In this document: piece after piece, positions 17,180 to 26,122 of the stretch
Numbering within the stretch: position 1 is the first letter of the stretch
How the letters are laid out: every line of letters begins with the position of its first letter
Source of the DNA: Planctomycetota bacterium
Lineage (GTDB): Bacteria; Planctomycetota; Planctomycetia; Pirellulales; Pirellulaceae
DNA length: 35,574 nt
Direction of reading: 5' to 3'
NCBI GenBank assembly: GCA_014381825.1
Contig: JACNKX010000101.1
Coordinates: 68,107-103,680 of the forward strand
The notes under the pieces: model-generated
The model's database searches: none
Told to the model about the DNA's origin: nothing
The model's input: only the letters and a program-made list of their open reading frames with translations
Translations under genes and position numbers: made by a program

Positions 17180-20100
17180 TTAGTCTTCCGTTAGATTCTC
17201 CATTTGCTCGACACGCGGGCGTGCTTCGGCAACTTGCTGTGCCGCGTCCGGCCAACCGAATATCAACCCAGCTTCACCGCGAGCCAACATCGACTTCGCG
17301 TGTTCGCGGCGTGCTCCCTGTGCCTCTGCAAGTTCGATGCTCTCGTCGAAGTACTGTCTGGCTTGTTCTTCGCGCACGGCGAGGACCTCCAATAGACCGC
17401 ACTCGCGAAGCAGATGGGCACGGCAGGTCAAATACTGCTTGGTGATTTTCAGTGCAGATCGAGCTGCCTCTCTGGCTCGTTTGATCGCTTGCCGCCGCGA
17501 CGGTCCTTCGGATTCTCGTTCGGCGGCAATGCGAAGGGCGGTGACTTTCCACGTCGCGCTCGCGAAGACACACACGTTGCGGACGCCTTTGTTCTTGCAA
17601 AGGTCGAGACTCTCCTGGAGTACCTTTGCCGCTCGCAGGGGATCGTCTTCTCGGAAGAGGATCTCTAACCCACGGCCCTGGATCGCGAGCGCGCCAGAAG
17701 TAGCATCGTCACGCGGGCGGTCGACTTCCTCCTGCATCTCGCCCTCAGGCGCACTCTTGGGATCGATTTGCATCCAAAAGCAGAGGGAAATCGCTACCGC
17801 TGAGTAGTCGCGGACTTCTTTACCGATAGCGAGGACGCGTTTCGTCTGGCGATAGGCCGCCTTAAGATCGCCTGCGTGATACAGCGACCATGTGTTCATC
17901 ATGCGGGCCATGTTGGCCTCCCACACGTCGCCAGCCTGCTCCAACAGCTCGACGCCGCGGCCGGACGTTTCGATCGCCTTCTCATGTTGCCCGGTGACGA
18001 AGTAGTTAAACGTGTAGAAGCTCAACGCTTGCCCCTGACTCCACAAGTCGCCGCGATCCTTCGAGATGTCGTGCGATCGCTGTGCATACTTCATCCCGCG
18101 ACGTGCCATCGGTAAGCCCGACATCACAATCGAGTGGAACGAATACACTTTCGCCAATTCGGCCGACGGTTGATACCGCTCGGCGATGTTCATCTCTCGC
18201 AAGTGGCACCAGAGGCAAAGTTCCACGCCACGCGTGTACCAGCAGATCATTGTGAAGGCATCGAGTACCCTAGCGCGAAGTAAGTCCATGCGACCGGCGG
18301 CAGAATCAGCGCTTCGAATTCCAACAAGTGACGGAGAGAACGTGTGCAGAACTTGAACCACCGCCTCCTTGCAGAGTCGAACCACAATCGACGGGAAGTT
18401 GCCGGGGGGGCGCTCGCCCAGCGCGATCAGGGCCCTTTCGAGGTACTCGCCAGCCGTTCTCAGGTCCCCCTGCTTAAAGGCCATCGCGCCAAGTTTGCCT
18501 TCGATCCGTGCCAGCGGGATGGCACTTGGGGCAAGCGACAAGGCGGCCTCCAACTGTGTGTGTGCTTCTTTGTACTGTCCTCTGAGTACTAACACGCTGC
18601 CCAGTCCTTCGAGTACGCGGAAGCGAATCGCGTCGGATTGCTTCGAGGCCCCATTGCGCGCGATGCAGTACTGTTGTTCCGCGACTTCCAACGCGTTCTG
18701 CTTGCGCGCCTGTTCAGCGGCGGCTAGTGCGAAGGGAAACGCGCGCTCGTGTTCGCCCGCAGCATCGAAGAAAGACGCGAGGTCGAAGACTCGTTGCCAT
18801 TCTCGCTTCTCGAGTTGATAAGGCTCGGTCGATTCTTCCCAATCCGCCGTACTGTTGATATGAGCCCGCAAGTCTGCAACTTCGATTCCGCTTACCTGTT
18901 CTATCATCAGGGCAAGTTGCAGATTGTGTTGCCGGAGAGTTCCTTGATCGAGATGATCTACAACCGATTCTCGGACGCGGTCGTGATAGCTCTCGACGAC
19001 CACGTCGGAATCTTCTGATCCGGTCGTACGGACGAAGTTTCCGATGCGCAGTTGCGCGAGGAACGCCTGTCCTCTTTCGACCGCGCCGATGGCCTGATAG
19101 GCCTCCATCACCGGGATCGGTCGGCCACTGACCGCGATGAGTTCGAGAAGTCGTCGTGCTTCCTCCGGCAATCGATTGACTCGTGTCCAAATCACTTCAT
19201 CGAGTTCAAGAGACTGATCGGCGATCTGGGGATCCTGTTGTACGTGCTGGGCCAACTCCCAAACGAAGAACGGCCAGCCGCCCGACTCTTCCGCGATCTT
19301 GTTCGCAAAGGTCCGACTTGCATCGTCCTCGCGCCCCAAGAGCGTCAATGCCAGTTGTGTCGACTCTGTTTGAGTTAGCGACTGGACTGCTAACTCTTCT
19401 CGATGGGGAAGGTATTGTCCCTTGCTGTAAGCCTCCGACAAGGCTTGCAGGCACAGGCTACTTTCGACATCTTCGCTTCGATAGGAGCCCAGCAGCAGCA
19501 GCCGTGGCGCGTCGGGAGGACGTACCAAATCCGCCAACAGCCCGGCGCTGTCGACGTCACCCCATTGCAAATCGTCAATATATAAGATCAACGGTTCACG
19601 GATGGCCAGCCGCTGCAGCAACTCGCGCAACGCGTTCATGGCACGCTGCCGCAATTCCTGCTGATCGACATTGTCAATCGAAGGATACGATGCGTTGGGC
19701 GCTTCTGGTGCGCGATCAAGTACAGGGAAAACCCGCGTCAGCGCTAGGCGGTCCCGCGGCATGACGACTTGAACTTCACCAGCGGGCAACGCCTCCAAAT
19801 ACACGGAGAGCGAGTCAATCAAACTGTCCAGAGCCTTGAACGGGACCGATTCCTGTTCGTAGCAGCGGCCTTCCAGAACTACGGCTGCTCGTTGCTGCTG
19901 AACGCCGTCGAGGAAACTGCGTACCAGGACACTCTTACCCATGCCCGACTTGCCATGAACAAAGAAGCTAAGCGTGTCTCCTTCCGAAACCCGTGTCAGG
20001 GCGTCACGCAGTACGTCGAAGTGTCGTTCGCGCCCGACCAGCTCAACGGAGCGAATATCTGTCGCCGGTTGGTGAGCTTCGAGTTGATCTGCCAAGGCGT

Positions 20101-21298
20101 CGGCACCCACACAGCGCAAGACCTCGGTCGCCGTCGGACGACGTTCGGGATCGCGAGCCAATAATGCTATACACAGGTCGTTTAGGTACTGCAGCGTGGC
20201 CGATGCAAAGTGATCAGGCATCTGCGGAGTCTCCGACCGCTTTCTGCTGAGGATTCGCATCGTACCTCCGCTGAAAGGGAAACGGCCTGTCAGCACCTCG
20301 TACAACATCACCCCGACGGCATACCAATCACTGGCTCGAGAGAGCAGTCCTCCGGCCGCCTGTTCGGGAGACATATAGAGTGGCGTTCCCTGGACGATCC
20401 GCTTCTCGTTGGTAGCATGCTTTCGTATCTGGGCCGCCAATCCGAAGTCCAGCAGCACGAGGCGGCCTTCCTTGGTCATCAGCACGTTGGAAGGTTTGAT
20501 GTCACTATGCAGCACACCCGCGTCGTGCAAAACGTTTAGGCCCATAGCCAACTGACTGAGCGCATTCACGAGACGGGCCTGCCGTTCTGCGGATAATCGC
20601 GCCGTACTCACCGAATCGGTAATGGGTGGGCAGTCAGCTTTAGAATCCGGTCCATCGAATCCAGACCAGACATACTCCAGGAAATCCACGCCCTCCAGGA
20701 TCTCCATCGTGAAGCACCAGGTCTGGCCATCGGAGAGAAGTTCGTACAGTGACGCGAGATTGGGGTGAGCAATGTCGGCCAGCGTCCGGAATTCCTGCTT
20801 GAAGCGGTGCAGTCCGTCCGGACTCATCCGTTGCAACGTCTTCAATGCGACTTCACGGCCCATCGCTTCGTTGCGAGCACGATATACGACTCCCATTCCG
20901 CCACGGCCAAGCTCGTCAAGGACCTGATAACCGGCCAGAGTCGGTGGCTCAAACATCTCACGCGAATCATGCTCAGAGGAACTCTGATTGGCCGAGTCAG
21001 AGCTGTGATCCAGCGTCAGAAAGCGCGCCGCTTTCGAGTCCGCTTCCGCCGCCTCGTAATTGGACTGTCGTACCCCACCCGAATTCTCGGCGGAATCAAT
21101 GGTAGCGTCCACGGACCCGGATTGCTTTGTCTCGTGTGCCGGTCTCACTTTGGTGATCGAACCGCACCGCGGACAGGTGACACGACCCGTGGATTCTGGC
21201 AGTTCCAAGATATCCAGTTCGTGACCGTGATGGCAGGACAGACGCGAGGTCATCGGGGTCTCTCGTCGCAATACATTATCGTTGACCGGTGTCGGCAT
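17180..21298 (-). CDS. Giant Ser/Thr protein kinase - STAND ATPase - TPR protein, paralogue A
   Basis: I use the ATG at 21298, equivalent to the start of the tandem copy (1372 residues); an ATG 15 codons later is also possible. Order of domains: a zinc ribbon (about 20-52: CHHGHE then CPRCG), a Ser/Asp-rich linker, a protein kinase (about 120-400), an AAA/STAND ATPase (about 418-780), and TPR-type helical repeats to the end. Kinase motifs are GRGGMGVVY, VALKTL (Lys), VLHSDIKPSN, LLDFGLA and YMSPEQ. The catalytic loop reads HSD, not HRD, so this is a non-RD kinase. Walker A is GKSGMGKS and Walker B is LILYIDDLQW. No membrane segment is seen. It is probably a cytosolic signalling kinase whose TPR region receives the input. 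It lies 208 bp downstream of its near-identical paralogue. Confidence 0.93.
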   Translation of the reverse strand: MPTPVNDNVLRRETPMTSRLSCHHGHELDILELPESTGRVTCPRCGSITKVRPAHETKQSGSVDATIDSAENSGGVRQSNYEAAEADSKAARFLTLDHSSDSANQSSSEHDSREMFEPPTLAGYQVLDELGRGGMGVVYRARNEAMGREVALKTLQRMSPDGLHRFKQEFRTLADIAHPNLASLYELLSDGQTWCFTMEILEGVDFLEYVWSGFDGPDSKADCPPITDSVSTARLSAERQARLVNALSQLAMGLNVLHDAGVLHSDIKPSNVLMTKEGRLVLLDFGLAAQIRKHATNEKRIVQGTPLYMSPEQAAGGLLSRASDWYAVGVMLYEVLTGRFPFSGGTMRILSRKRSETPQMPDHFASATLQYLNDLCIALLARDPERRPTATEVLRCVGADALADQLEAHQPATDIRSVELVGRERHFDVLRDALTRVSEGDTLSFFVHGKSGMGKSVLVRSFLDGVQQQRAAVVLEGRCYEQESVPFKALDSLIDSLSVYLEALPAGEVQVVMPRDRLALTRVFPVLDRAPEAPNASYPSIDNVDQQELRQRAMNALRELLQRLAIREPLILYIDDLQWGDVDSAGLLADLVRPPDAPRLLLLGSYRSEDVESSLCLQALSEAYSKGQYLPHREELAVQSLTQTESTQLALTLLGREDDASRTFANKIAEESGGWPFFVWELAQHVQQDPQIADQSLELDEVIWTRVNRLPEEARRLLELIAVSGRPIPVMEAYQAIGAVERGQAFLAQLRIGNFVRTTGSEDSDVVVESYHDRVRESVVDHLDQGTLRQHNLQLALMIEQVSGIEVADLRAHINSTADWEESTEPYQLEKREWQRVFDLASFFDAAGEHERAFPFALAAAEQARKQNALEVAEQQYCIARNGASKQSDAIRFRVLEGLGSVLVLRGQYKEAHTQLEAALSLAPSAIPLARIEGKLGAMAFKQGDLRTAGEYLERALIALGERPPGNFPSIVVRLCKEAVVQVLHTFSPSLVGIRSADSAAGRMDLLRARVLDAFTMICWYTRGVELCLWCHLREMNIAERYQPSAELAKVYSFHSIVMSGLPMARRGMKYAQRSHDISKDRGDLWSQGQALSFYTFNYFVTGQHEKAIETSGRGVELLEQAGDVWEANMARMMNTWSLYHAGDLKAAYRQTKRVLAIGKEVRDYSAVAISLCFWMQIDPKSAPEGEMQEEVDRPRDDATSGALAIQGRGLEILFREDDPLRAAKVLQESLDLCKNKGVRNVCVFASATWKVTALRIAAERESEGPSRRQAIKRAREAARSALKITKQYLTCRAHLLRECGLLEVLAVREEQARQYFDESIELAEAQGARREHAKSMLARGEAGLIFGWPDAAQQVAEARPRVEQMENLTED

Positions 21299-21430
21299 CG
21301 GTCGTCGGCGTAGCGTCGAACCGTTGCCGCGCCGGGGCCATTGAGCCGCGTCGCCATTACAACTGAATGCTCTTGAGCGCGCCCATTGTAGCATGTGCTT
21401 CGCCAAGCTGCTTTGTGGCCTTCGGCCCGC
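19050..21430 (-). repeat. Tandem duplication, copy A (5' part of kinase gene plus upstream segment)
   Basis: This segment is highly similar to 23300-25760. It covers the zinc-ribbon, kinase and ATPase coding regions and the non-coding upstream segment including the TACAAT hexamer. Similarity falls sharply toward the 3' part of the gene. Boundaries are by eye and approximate. Confidence 0.75.
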
Positions 21431-21450
21431 CAAACTTGACGCCAGCTTCG
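21357..21450 (-). pseudogene. Possible C-terminal relic of another kinase paralogue, upstream of copy A
   Basis: Read on the minus strand, this segment gives RPEAGVKFGGPKATKQLGEA, then HATMGALKSIQL and a stop (TAA at 21357-21359). It resembles the kinase C-termini: paralogue A ends with RGEAGLIFGWPDAAQQVAEA and paralogue B has RGETGLRFGWPNAEEQVA, followed in each case by a short tail. It therefore looks like the 3' end of a lost array member. The match is short (about 10 identities in 24), so chance or a functional upstream element remains possible. Confidence 0.4.
21385..21390 (-). promoter_or_regulatory. Conserved -10-like TACAAT upstream of kinase A
   Basis: On the minus strand the sequence reads GCTACAATGG, a 5-of-6 match to TATAAT, 86 bp before the ATG at 21298. 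The same hexamer at nearly the same distance precedes paralogue B (25719-25724). No good -35 is found at 17 bp. Confidence 0.4.
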
Positions 21451-21506
21451 GGGCGAATCAAACGCGTCAAGGAACAGAGTTGCCAAGTCCCTGGACCGCT
21501 CCGAGA

Positions 21507-24500
21507 TCAAACCCCATCGATTTCCTCCATTCCCTCGATGAGTTTTCGAGAAGGTGCAACCTGTTCCTCTGCGTTCGGCCAGCCAAATCTCAGACCCGTC
21601 TCTCCTTGTGCCAGCAGCGTCTGGGCGTGTTGGTATTTCGCGTGTTGCTGCGTGGCAATCGCCAGGCTTTCATCAAACAACTTCCGAGCGACCGTTTCCC
21701 GGCCTTCCATCGCCGCCAAAATCGCATTCTCCCGCAAGGCATGTGCCAAGTTATTCTGAAATCGACGGGAGACTCTGACTGCCTGGCGGCCCGTTGCCTT
21801 GGCCTGTGCTAGGAACTGACGTTGACGTGCCGAGCCATTCTCCTCGCGTTCGGCGAGCAATCGACGAGCCGTCGTGAGCCAAGCGTGATTCGCCATGACG
21901 TAAGTGTTTTGAAGACCACGTGTGGCGGCGTCGTTTCGCGCCTTTTCGAACAACTCAACAGCCTTCGCGGGGTCGTCGTTGCCGAGCAAGACCTTGATCC
22001 CATGTGCTTGAATCAGTTGCACGGCTGATAAGGGGTCTTCTCGGGGGCGTTCGTACTCGGTTTCGATAATGTCGAGTGAGATCCTGCCGCGTGTTGCAGC
22101 TGCCCAAGGAGCGAGGACGTAACCAGCAGCAGACGCGTCGCCAACCTCGACAGCTTGCTGATACATGAGTTCCGCCTGTACAACAGCATTCCGCAAGTCG
22201 CCAAGATGGTACAGCGAATCCGCGAAGTGATAACGTGCCGAGCATGCTTCCCAAAAATCGCCAACGTTTTCCAATCGCCGAATTGCCTCGCGGCACTTTT
22301 CGATGCATTCCTCGAATTGCGAACTGGCGAACAACACGACGCCATGAAAATGAAACGACTGTCCCTGCCCCCAAAGATCGTGCATCTCTTCGCGTATCTT
22401 CAAGGATCGCTTGGCGTAGTCGATACCGCGACTGTAATACGCGACGGCACTCATAATGGGCGCGTGCAAGGAATAGGCTTGGGCCAACTCCAAAGTTGGT
22501 GGGTAACATTCGACCAGATTCAATTGCCGCAGATGCGCCCACAATGTGGAATACAAACCGCGGGAAAACCAGTAGGCATAGCTGAGACGGTCGTATAATC
22601 GAACAATGACCAAGTCGATCTTGGATTGTTCGCTTTCCAAGGATCTTCGTCCAACCAACTTCGCAGGAAGCAGCGAATGCAGAATCTGCGTCACTCCTTC
22701 CTTGGCAAGGCCCAATGCAATCATTGCCGAACTACGCGGTGGTTGCTTGCCGAGTACCGTCAGAGCTCGCTCGATATGAGACGTAGCAGTTGTCTGATCG
22801 CCTCTTTTAGAGAACAGCTCTCCCAGTTTGCCTTCGATGCGAGCCAAAGCTAGATCAACCTTGGCGCGAGAGAGAGCGTCCCGGAATTGTTGCTCGGCGG
22901 CATCGTAATGACCGCGTAACATGAGGATGTCGCCAAGTCCTTCCGAGACGCGGAATTGAAGGGCACCGCCCGCTGACTTCGATCCTCGAATTGCGATCCG
23001 GTACTGTTGTTCGGCGACTTCCAGAGCATTCTGCGAACGGGCCTGTTCGGCTGCGGCCAGCGCGAATGGAAACGCGCGTTCGTACTCACCCGCTGCATCA
23101 AAGGAATATGCCAGATCGAAGACTCGCTGCCATTGATGCTTCTCCAGCCCATGAGGCTTATCCGGCTCTTCAAACTCCGCCGTCGTGTCGATGTGCGCGC
23201 GGAGAAGTTCGAGTTTAACGCCGCTGTTTTTTTCGATCGTGAGGGCCAAGTTGAGGCTGTGCCCTTGAACCGTTGGTTTGTCGAGATGAGCGATGACTGA
23301 CTCACGGATGCGATCGTGATAGGTCTCGACGATGGTGTCTTCGTCCTCCGATTCCGTCGTGCGGACGAAGTTGCTGGTGCGCAATTGCGCGAGATATCCT
23401 TGCCCCTTTTCGACCGAGTCGATGGCCTGATAGGCTTCCATCGTCGGGATCGGACGACCGCTGACCGCGATGAGTTCGAGAAGTTGTCGTGCTTCCATCG
23501 GTAAACGAGTGACGCGAGCCCAAATCACTTCATCGAGTTCAAGCGACTGATCCGCGATCTCCGGATCGTCTTGTACGTGCTGGGCTAACTCCCAGACAAA
23601 GAATGGCCAGCCGCCCGATTCTTCCGCGATCTTGTTCGCGAAGGTCCGACTTGCATCGTCTTCGCGCCCCAAGAGCGTCAATGCCAGTTGTGTCGACTCG
23701 GTCTGGGTCAGCGACTGGACCGCCAAATCTTCTCGATGGGGCAAGTATTGTCCCTTGCTGTAAGCCTCCGACAAGGCTTGCAGGCACAGGCTACTTTCGA
23801 CATCTTCGGTGCGGTAGGAACCCAGCAGCAGCATCCGTGGGGCATCGGGGGGACGTACCAAATCCGCCAGCAGTCCGGCGCTGTCGACGTCACCCCATTG
23901 CAAGTCGTCGATGTAAAGCACCAACGGTTCACGGATGGCCAGCCGCTGCAGCAACTCGCGCAACGCGTTCATGGCGCGCTGCCGCAATTCCTGCTGATCA
24001 ACATTGTCGATCGAAGGATACGTCGCGTTGAGACGTTCCGGCGCTCGGTCAAGTACCGGGAACACCCGAGTCATCGCTAGCCGGTCTCGAGGCATGACTT
24101 CCCGAATCTCACCAGTGGGGAGCGTCTCTAAATACTCTGAGAGCGAATCGATCAAGCTGTCGAGCGCTTTGAACGGCACCGATTCCTGTTCGTAGCAGCG
24201 GCCCTCCAGAACTACGGCTGCTCGTTGCTGCTGAACGCTGTCGATGAAACTGCGCACCAGGACACTTTTTCCCATGCCCGATTTGCCATGAACAAAGAAG
24301 CTGAGCGTGTCTCCTTCCGAAACGCGTGACAGGGCATCACGCAGCACATCGAAGTGTCGTTCTCGCCCCACAAGTTCAACGGAGCGAATCGGTGTCGCCT
24401 GTTGGTGAGCCACAACTTGTTCTGCCAAGGCGTCGGCACCCACACAGCGCAATACGTCGGCCGCTGTCGGTCGCCGCGCGGGATCGCGATCCAATAAAGC

Positions 24501-25631
24501 GATGCATAGCTCGTTAAAGTGCTGAGGCGCGTCCGACGCTAAGCGGTCCGGTTTCATCGGGGCCTCTGATCGCTTTCTGCTGAGAATCTGAATAGTATTT
24601 CCGCTGAAGGGAAAACGTCCGGTTAGCACCTCATACAAGACCACGCCCACGGCATACCAATCGCTAGCTAGTGAGAGCGCTCCGCCGACCGCTTGTTCGG
24701 GAGCCATGTAGAGCGGCGTTCCTTGTACGACTCGCTTCCCGATAGCATCATGTTTTCGTATCTGGGCTGCCAAGCCAAAATCCAGCAGCACTAGGCGACC
24801 CTCCTTAGTCATCAGGACATTGGAGGGTTTGATGTCGCTGTGCAACACGCCCGCCTCATGCAAGGCGTTCAAGCCGGTGGCCAGTTGTGTTAGCGCATTC
24901 ACGAGGCGGTCCTGCCGTTCTGCCGTTAATCGTGACGTACGCCCAGAATCGGTCGTGGGCTGGCAGCCAGCTATAGAATCCGGTCCATCGAATCCCGACC
25001 AGACATACTCCAGAAAATCCACGCCCTCAAGGATTTCCATCGTGAAGCACCAGGTTTGGCCATCGGAGAGCAATTCGTACAGTGACGCGAGATTGGGGTG
25101 AGCGATGTCGGCCAGCGTCCGGAATTCCTGCTTGAAGCGATGCAATCCATCCGGACTCATCCGTTGCAGCGTCTTCAACGCGATCTCGCGCCCAATGGCT
25201 TCATCGCGAGCACGATACACGACTCCCATTCCGCCACGACCAAGCTCGTCAAGGACCTGATAACCGGCCAGAGTCGGTGGTTCAAAATGCTCACGCGAAT
25301 CATGCTCGGAGGAACTCTGATCGACCGAGGAGGAGCTGTGATCTAGCGTCTGGAACCGCGATACATCAGCGGCCGCGTCCGCCGCCACGAAATCGGCGTG
25401 TTGCTCCACCTCCGATTTGCTAACGGAATCAATGGTCGGGTCCACGGAGCCGGATTGTCTTGTCTCGTGTGCCGGTCTCACTTTGGTGATCGAACCGCAT
25501 CGCGGACAAGTGACACGACCCACGGATGCTGGCAATTCCAAGATTGCCAGTTCGTGACCGTGGTGGCAGGACAGACGCGAGGTCATCGGAGTCTCTCGTC
25601 GCAATACATTATTATTGACGGGTGTCGGCAT
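21507..25631 (-). CDS. Giant Ser/Thr protein kinase - STAND ATPase - TPR protein, paralogue B
   Basis: The protein has 1374 residues and the same architecture as its downstream neighbour. The zinc ribbon has CHHGHE (22-27) and CPRCG (42-46). The kinase (about 120-400) has the Gly loop GRGGMGVVY, Lys153 in IALKTL, His264-Ser265-Asp266 (HSD, not HRD), Asn271 and Asp284-Phe-Gly. The ATPase has Walker A GKSGMGKS (449-456) and Walker B VLYIDD (571-576). From about residue 850 on there are TPR-like helices. In the ATPase segment I count about 20 substitutions against paralogue A over about 285 residues, while the TPR part has many more. It probably senses a different input from A but may share an output. 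It is divergent from the M81 peptidase gene across 491 bp. An ATG at residue 16 (MTSRL) is the alternative start. Confidence 0.93.
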   Translation of the reverse strand: MPTPVNNNVLRRETPMTSRLSCHHGHELAILELPASVGRVTCPRCGSITKVRPAHETRQSGSVDPTIDSVSKSEVEQHADFVAADAAADVSRFQTLDHSSSSVDQSSSEHDSREHFEPPTLAGYQVLDELGRGGMGVVYRARDEAIGREIALKTLQRMSPDGLHRFKQEFRTLADIAHPNLASLYELLSDGQTWCFTMEILEGVDFLEYVWSGFDGPDSIAGCQPTTDSGRTSRLTAERQDRLVNALTQLATGLNALHEAGVLHSDIKPSNVLMTKEGRLVLLDFGLAAQIRKHDAIGKRVVQGTPLYMAPEQAVGGALSLASDWYAVGVVLYEVLTGRFPFSGNTIQILSRKRSEAPMKPDRLASDAPQHFNELCIALLDRDPARRPTAADVLRCVGADALAEQVVAHQQATPIRSVELVGRERHFDVLRDALSRVSEGDTLSFFVHGKSGMGKSVLVRSFIDSVQQQRAAVVLEGRCYEQESVPFKALDSLIDSLSEYLETLPTGEIREVMPRDRLAMTRVFPVLDRAPERLNATYPSIDNVDQQELRQRAMNALRELLQRLAIREPLVLYIDDLQWGDVDSAGLLADLVRPPDAPRMLLLGSYRTEDVESSLCLQALSEAYSKGQYLPHREDLAVQSLTQTESTQLALTLLGREDDASRTFANKIAEESGGWPFFVWELAQHVQDDPEIADQSLELDEVIWARVTRLPMEARQLLELIAVSGRPIPTMEAYQAIDSVEKGQGYLAQLRTSNFVRTTESEDEDTIVETYHDRIRESVIAHLDKPTVQGHSLNLALTIEKNSGVKLELLRAHIDTTAEFEEPDKPHGLEKHQWQRVFDLAYSFDAAGEYERAFPFALAAAEQARSQNALEVAEQQYRIAIRGSKSAGGALQFRVSEGLGDILMLRGHYDAAEQQFRDALSRAKVDLALARIEGKLGELFSKRGDQTTATSHIERALTVLGKQPPRSSAMIALGLAKEGVTQILHSLLPAKLVGRRSLESEQSKIDLVIVRLYDRLSYAYWFSRGLYSTLWAHLRQLNLVECYPPTLELAQAYSLHAPIMSAVAYYSRGIDYAKRSLKIREEMHDLWGQGQSFHFHGVVLFASSQFEECIEKCREAIRRLENVGDFWEACSARYHFADSLYHLGDLRNAVVQAELMYQQAVEVGDASAAGYVLAPWAAATRGRISLDIIETEYERPREDPLSAVQLIQAHGIKVLLGNDDPAKAVELFEKARNDAATRGLQNTYVMANHAWLTTARRLLAEREENGSARQRQFLAQAKATGRQAVRVSRRFQNNLAHALRENAILAAMEGRETVARKLFDESLAIATQQHAKYQHAQTLLAQGETGLRFGWPNAEEQVAPSRKLIEGMEEIDGV

Positions 25632-25760
25632 CGACCGTCGGCGTCGCGTCGAACCGTTACCGCGCCGAGGCGATTGAGAAGCGTCGCCATTACAACTTAA
25701 TGCTCTCGCAGTTCGCCCATTGTAGCATGTGCTTTGCCAAGCTGCCTTGTGGCCCTCGGC
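23300..25760 (-). repeat. Tandem duplication, copy B (5' part of kinase gene plus upstream segment)
   Basis: This is the counterpart of 19050-21430 in the same orientation, with a unit spacing of 4333 bp between start codons. Both coding and upstream non-coding sequence are conserved. Boundaries are by eye and approximate. Confidence 0.75.
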
Positions 25761-25790
25761 CGCTCGAATCGGCTTCGGTTACAAGATCAC
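25697..25790 (-). pseudogene. Possible C-terminal relic of another kinase paralogue, upstream of copy B
   Basis: The minus strand gives PRATRQLGKAHATMGELREH followed by TAA (25697-25699), aligned base by base with the relic upstream of copy A. Further upstream an indel of about 7 bases breaks the frame relative to A. It is shared because both copies were duplicated together with their upstream DNA. The relic reading is tentative. Confidence 0.35.
25719..25724 (-). promoter_or_regulatory. Conserved -10-like TACAAT upstream of kinase B
   Basis: It is identical in sequence and almost identical in position to the hexamer upstream of kinase A. It lies 87 bp before the ATG at 25631 within GCTACAATGG. 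No clear -35 is seen. Confidence 0.4.
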
Positions 25791-26013
25791 GTGCAGTCAA
25801 TCGCTGGCGACACGTCCCAATGCACAACTAGGAACGTGGAGGATATCGCCGACGGTTGTGTCCGAGATCGGTTACTCGGAAGGGCCTCAAATGCTTGCTA
25901 CGGTGTACAGTTCCTTCTCGCTAATGGCTCAGAGCTTGGTTAACTGACGCTGCGAGATAACGTCCGGCTCCTTCCCGTCGGAATGCTCGGAAACGTCGGC
26001 CAGCGCACAGTGC

Positions 26014-26019
26014 TATACT
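26014..26019 (+). promoter_or_regulatory. -10-like TATACT upstream of M81 gene
   Basis: TATACT is a 5-of-6 match to the consensus and is preceded by TGC. The hexamer 17 bp upstream (AAACGT) is a poor -35. It would give a leader of about 97 nt. Confidence 0.3.
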
Positions 26020-26122
26020 GCGTAGGCATCAAAGGATGCTGAGTTGTTCGTATTGATGGCGACCCCAGCACCGTTGTCCGAGAAACACGACCAAATAAAT
26101 CGAAGCATAGGCGACCGCAATT

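Larger units (their letters stand above)
25632..26122. other. 491-bp divergent intergenic region
   Basis: This lies between kinase B (minus) and the M81 peptidase (plus). The left part (to about 25790) holds the conserved kinase upstream segment with TACAAT and a possible paralogue relic. The stretch 25800-26000 shows nothing I recognise. The right part has a TATACT hexamer that may serve the M81 gene. Confidence 0.6.

Noticed and set aside
21299-21433. N-terminal extension of kinase A to a TTG at 21433
   Set aside because: It would run through the conserved TACAAT hexamer and upstream segment, and the tandem copy B has no equivalent extension; the ATG at 21298 matches B.
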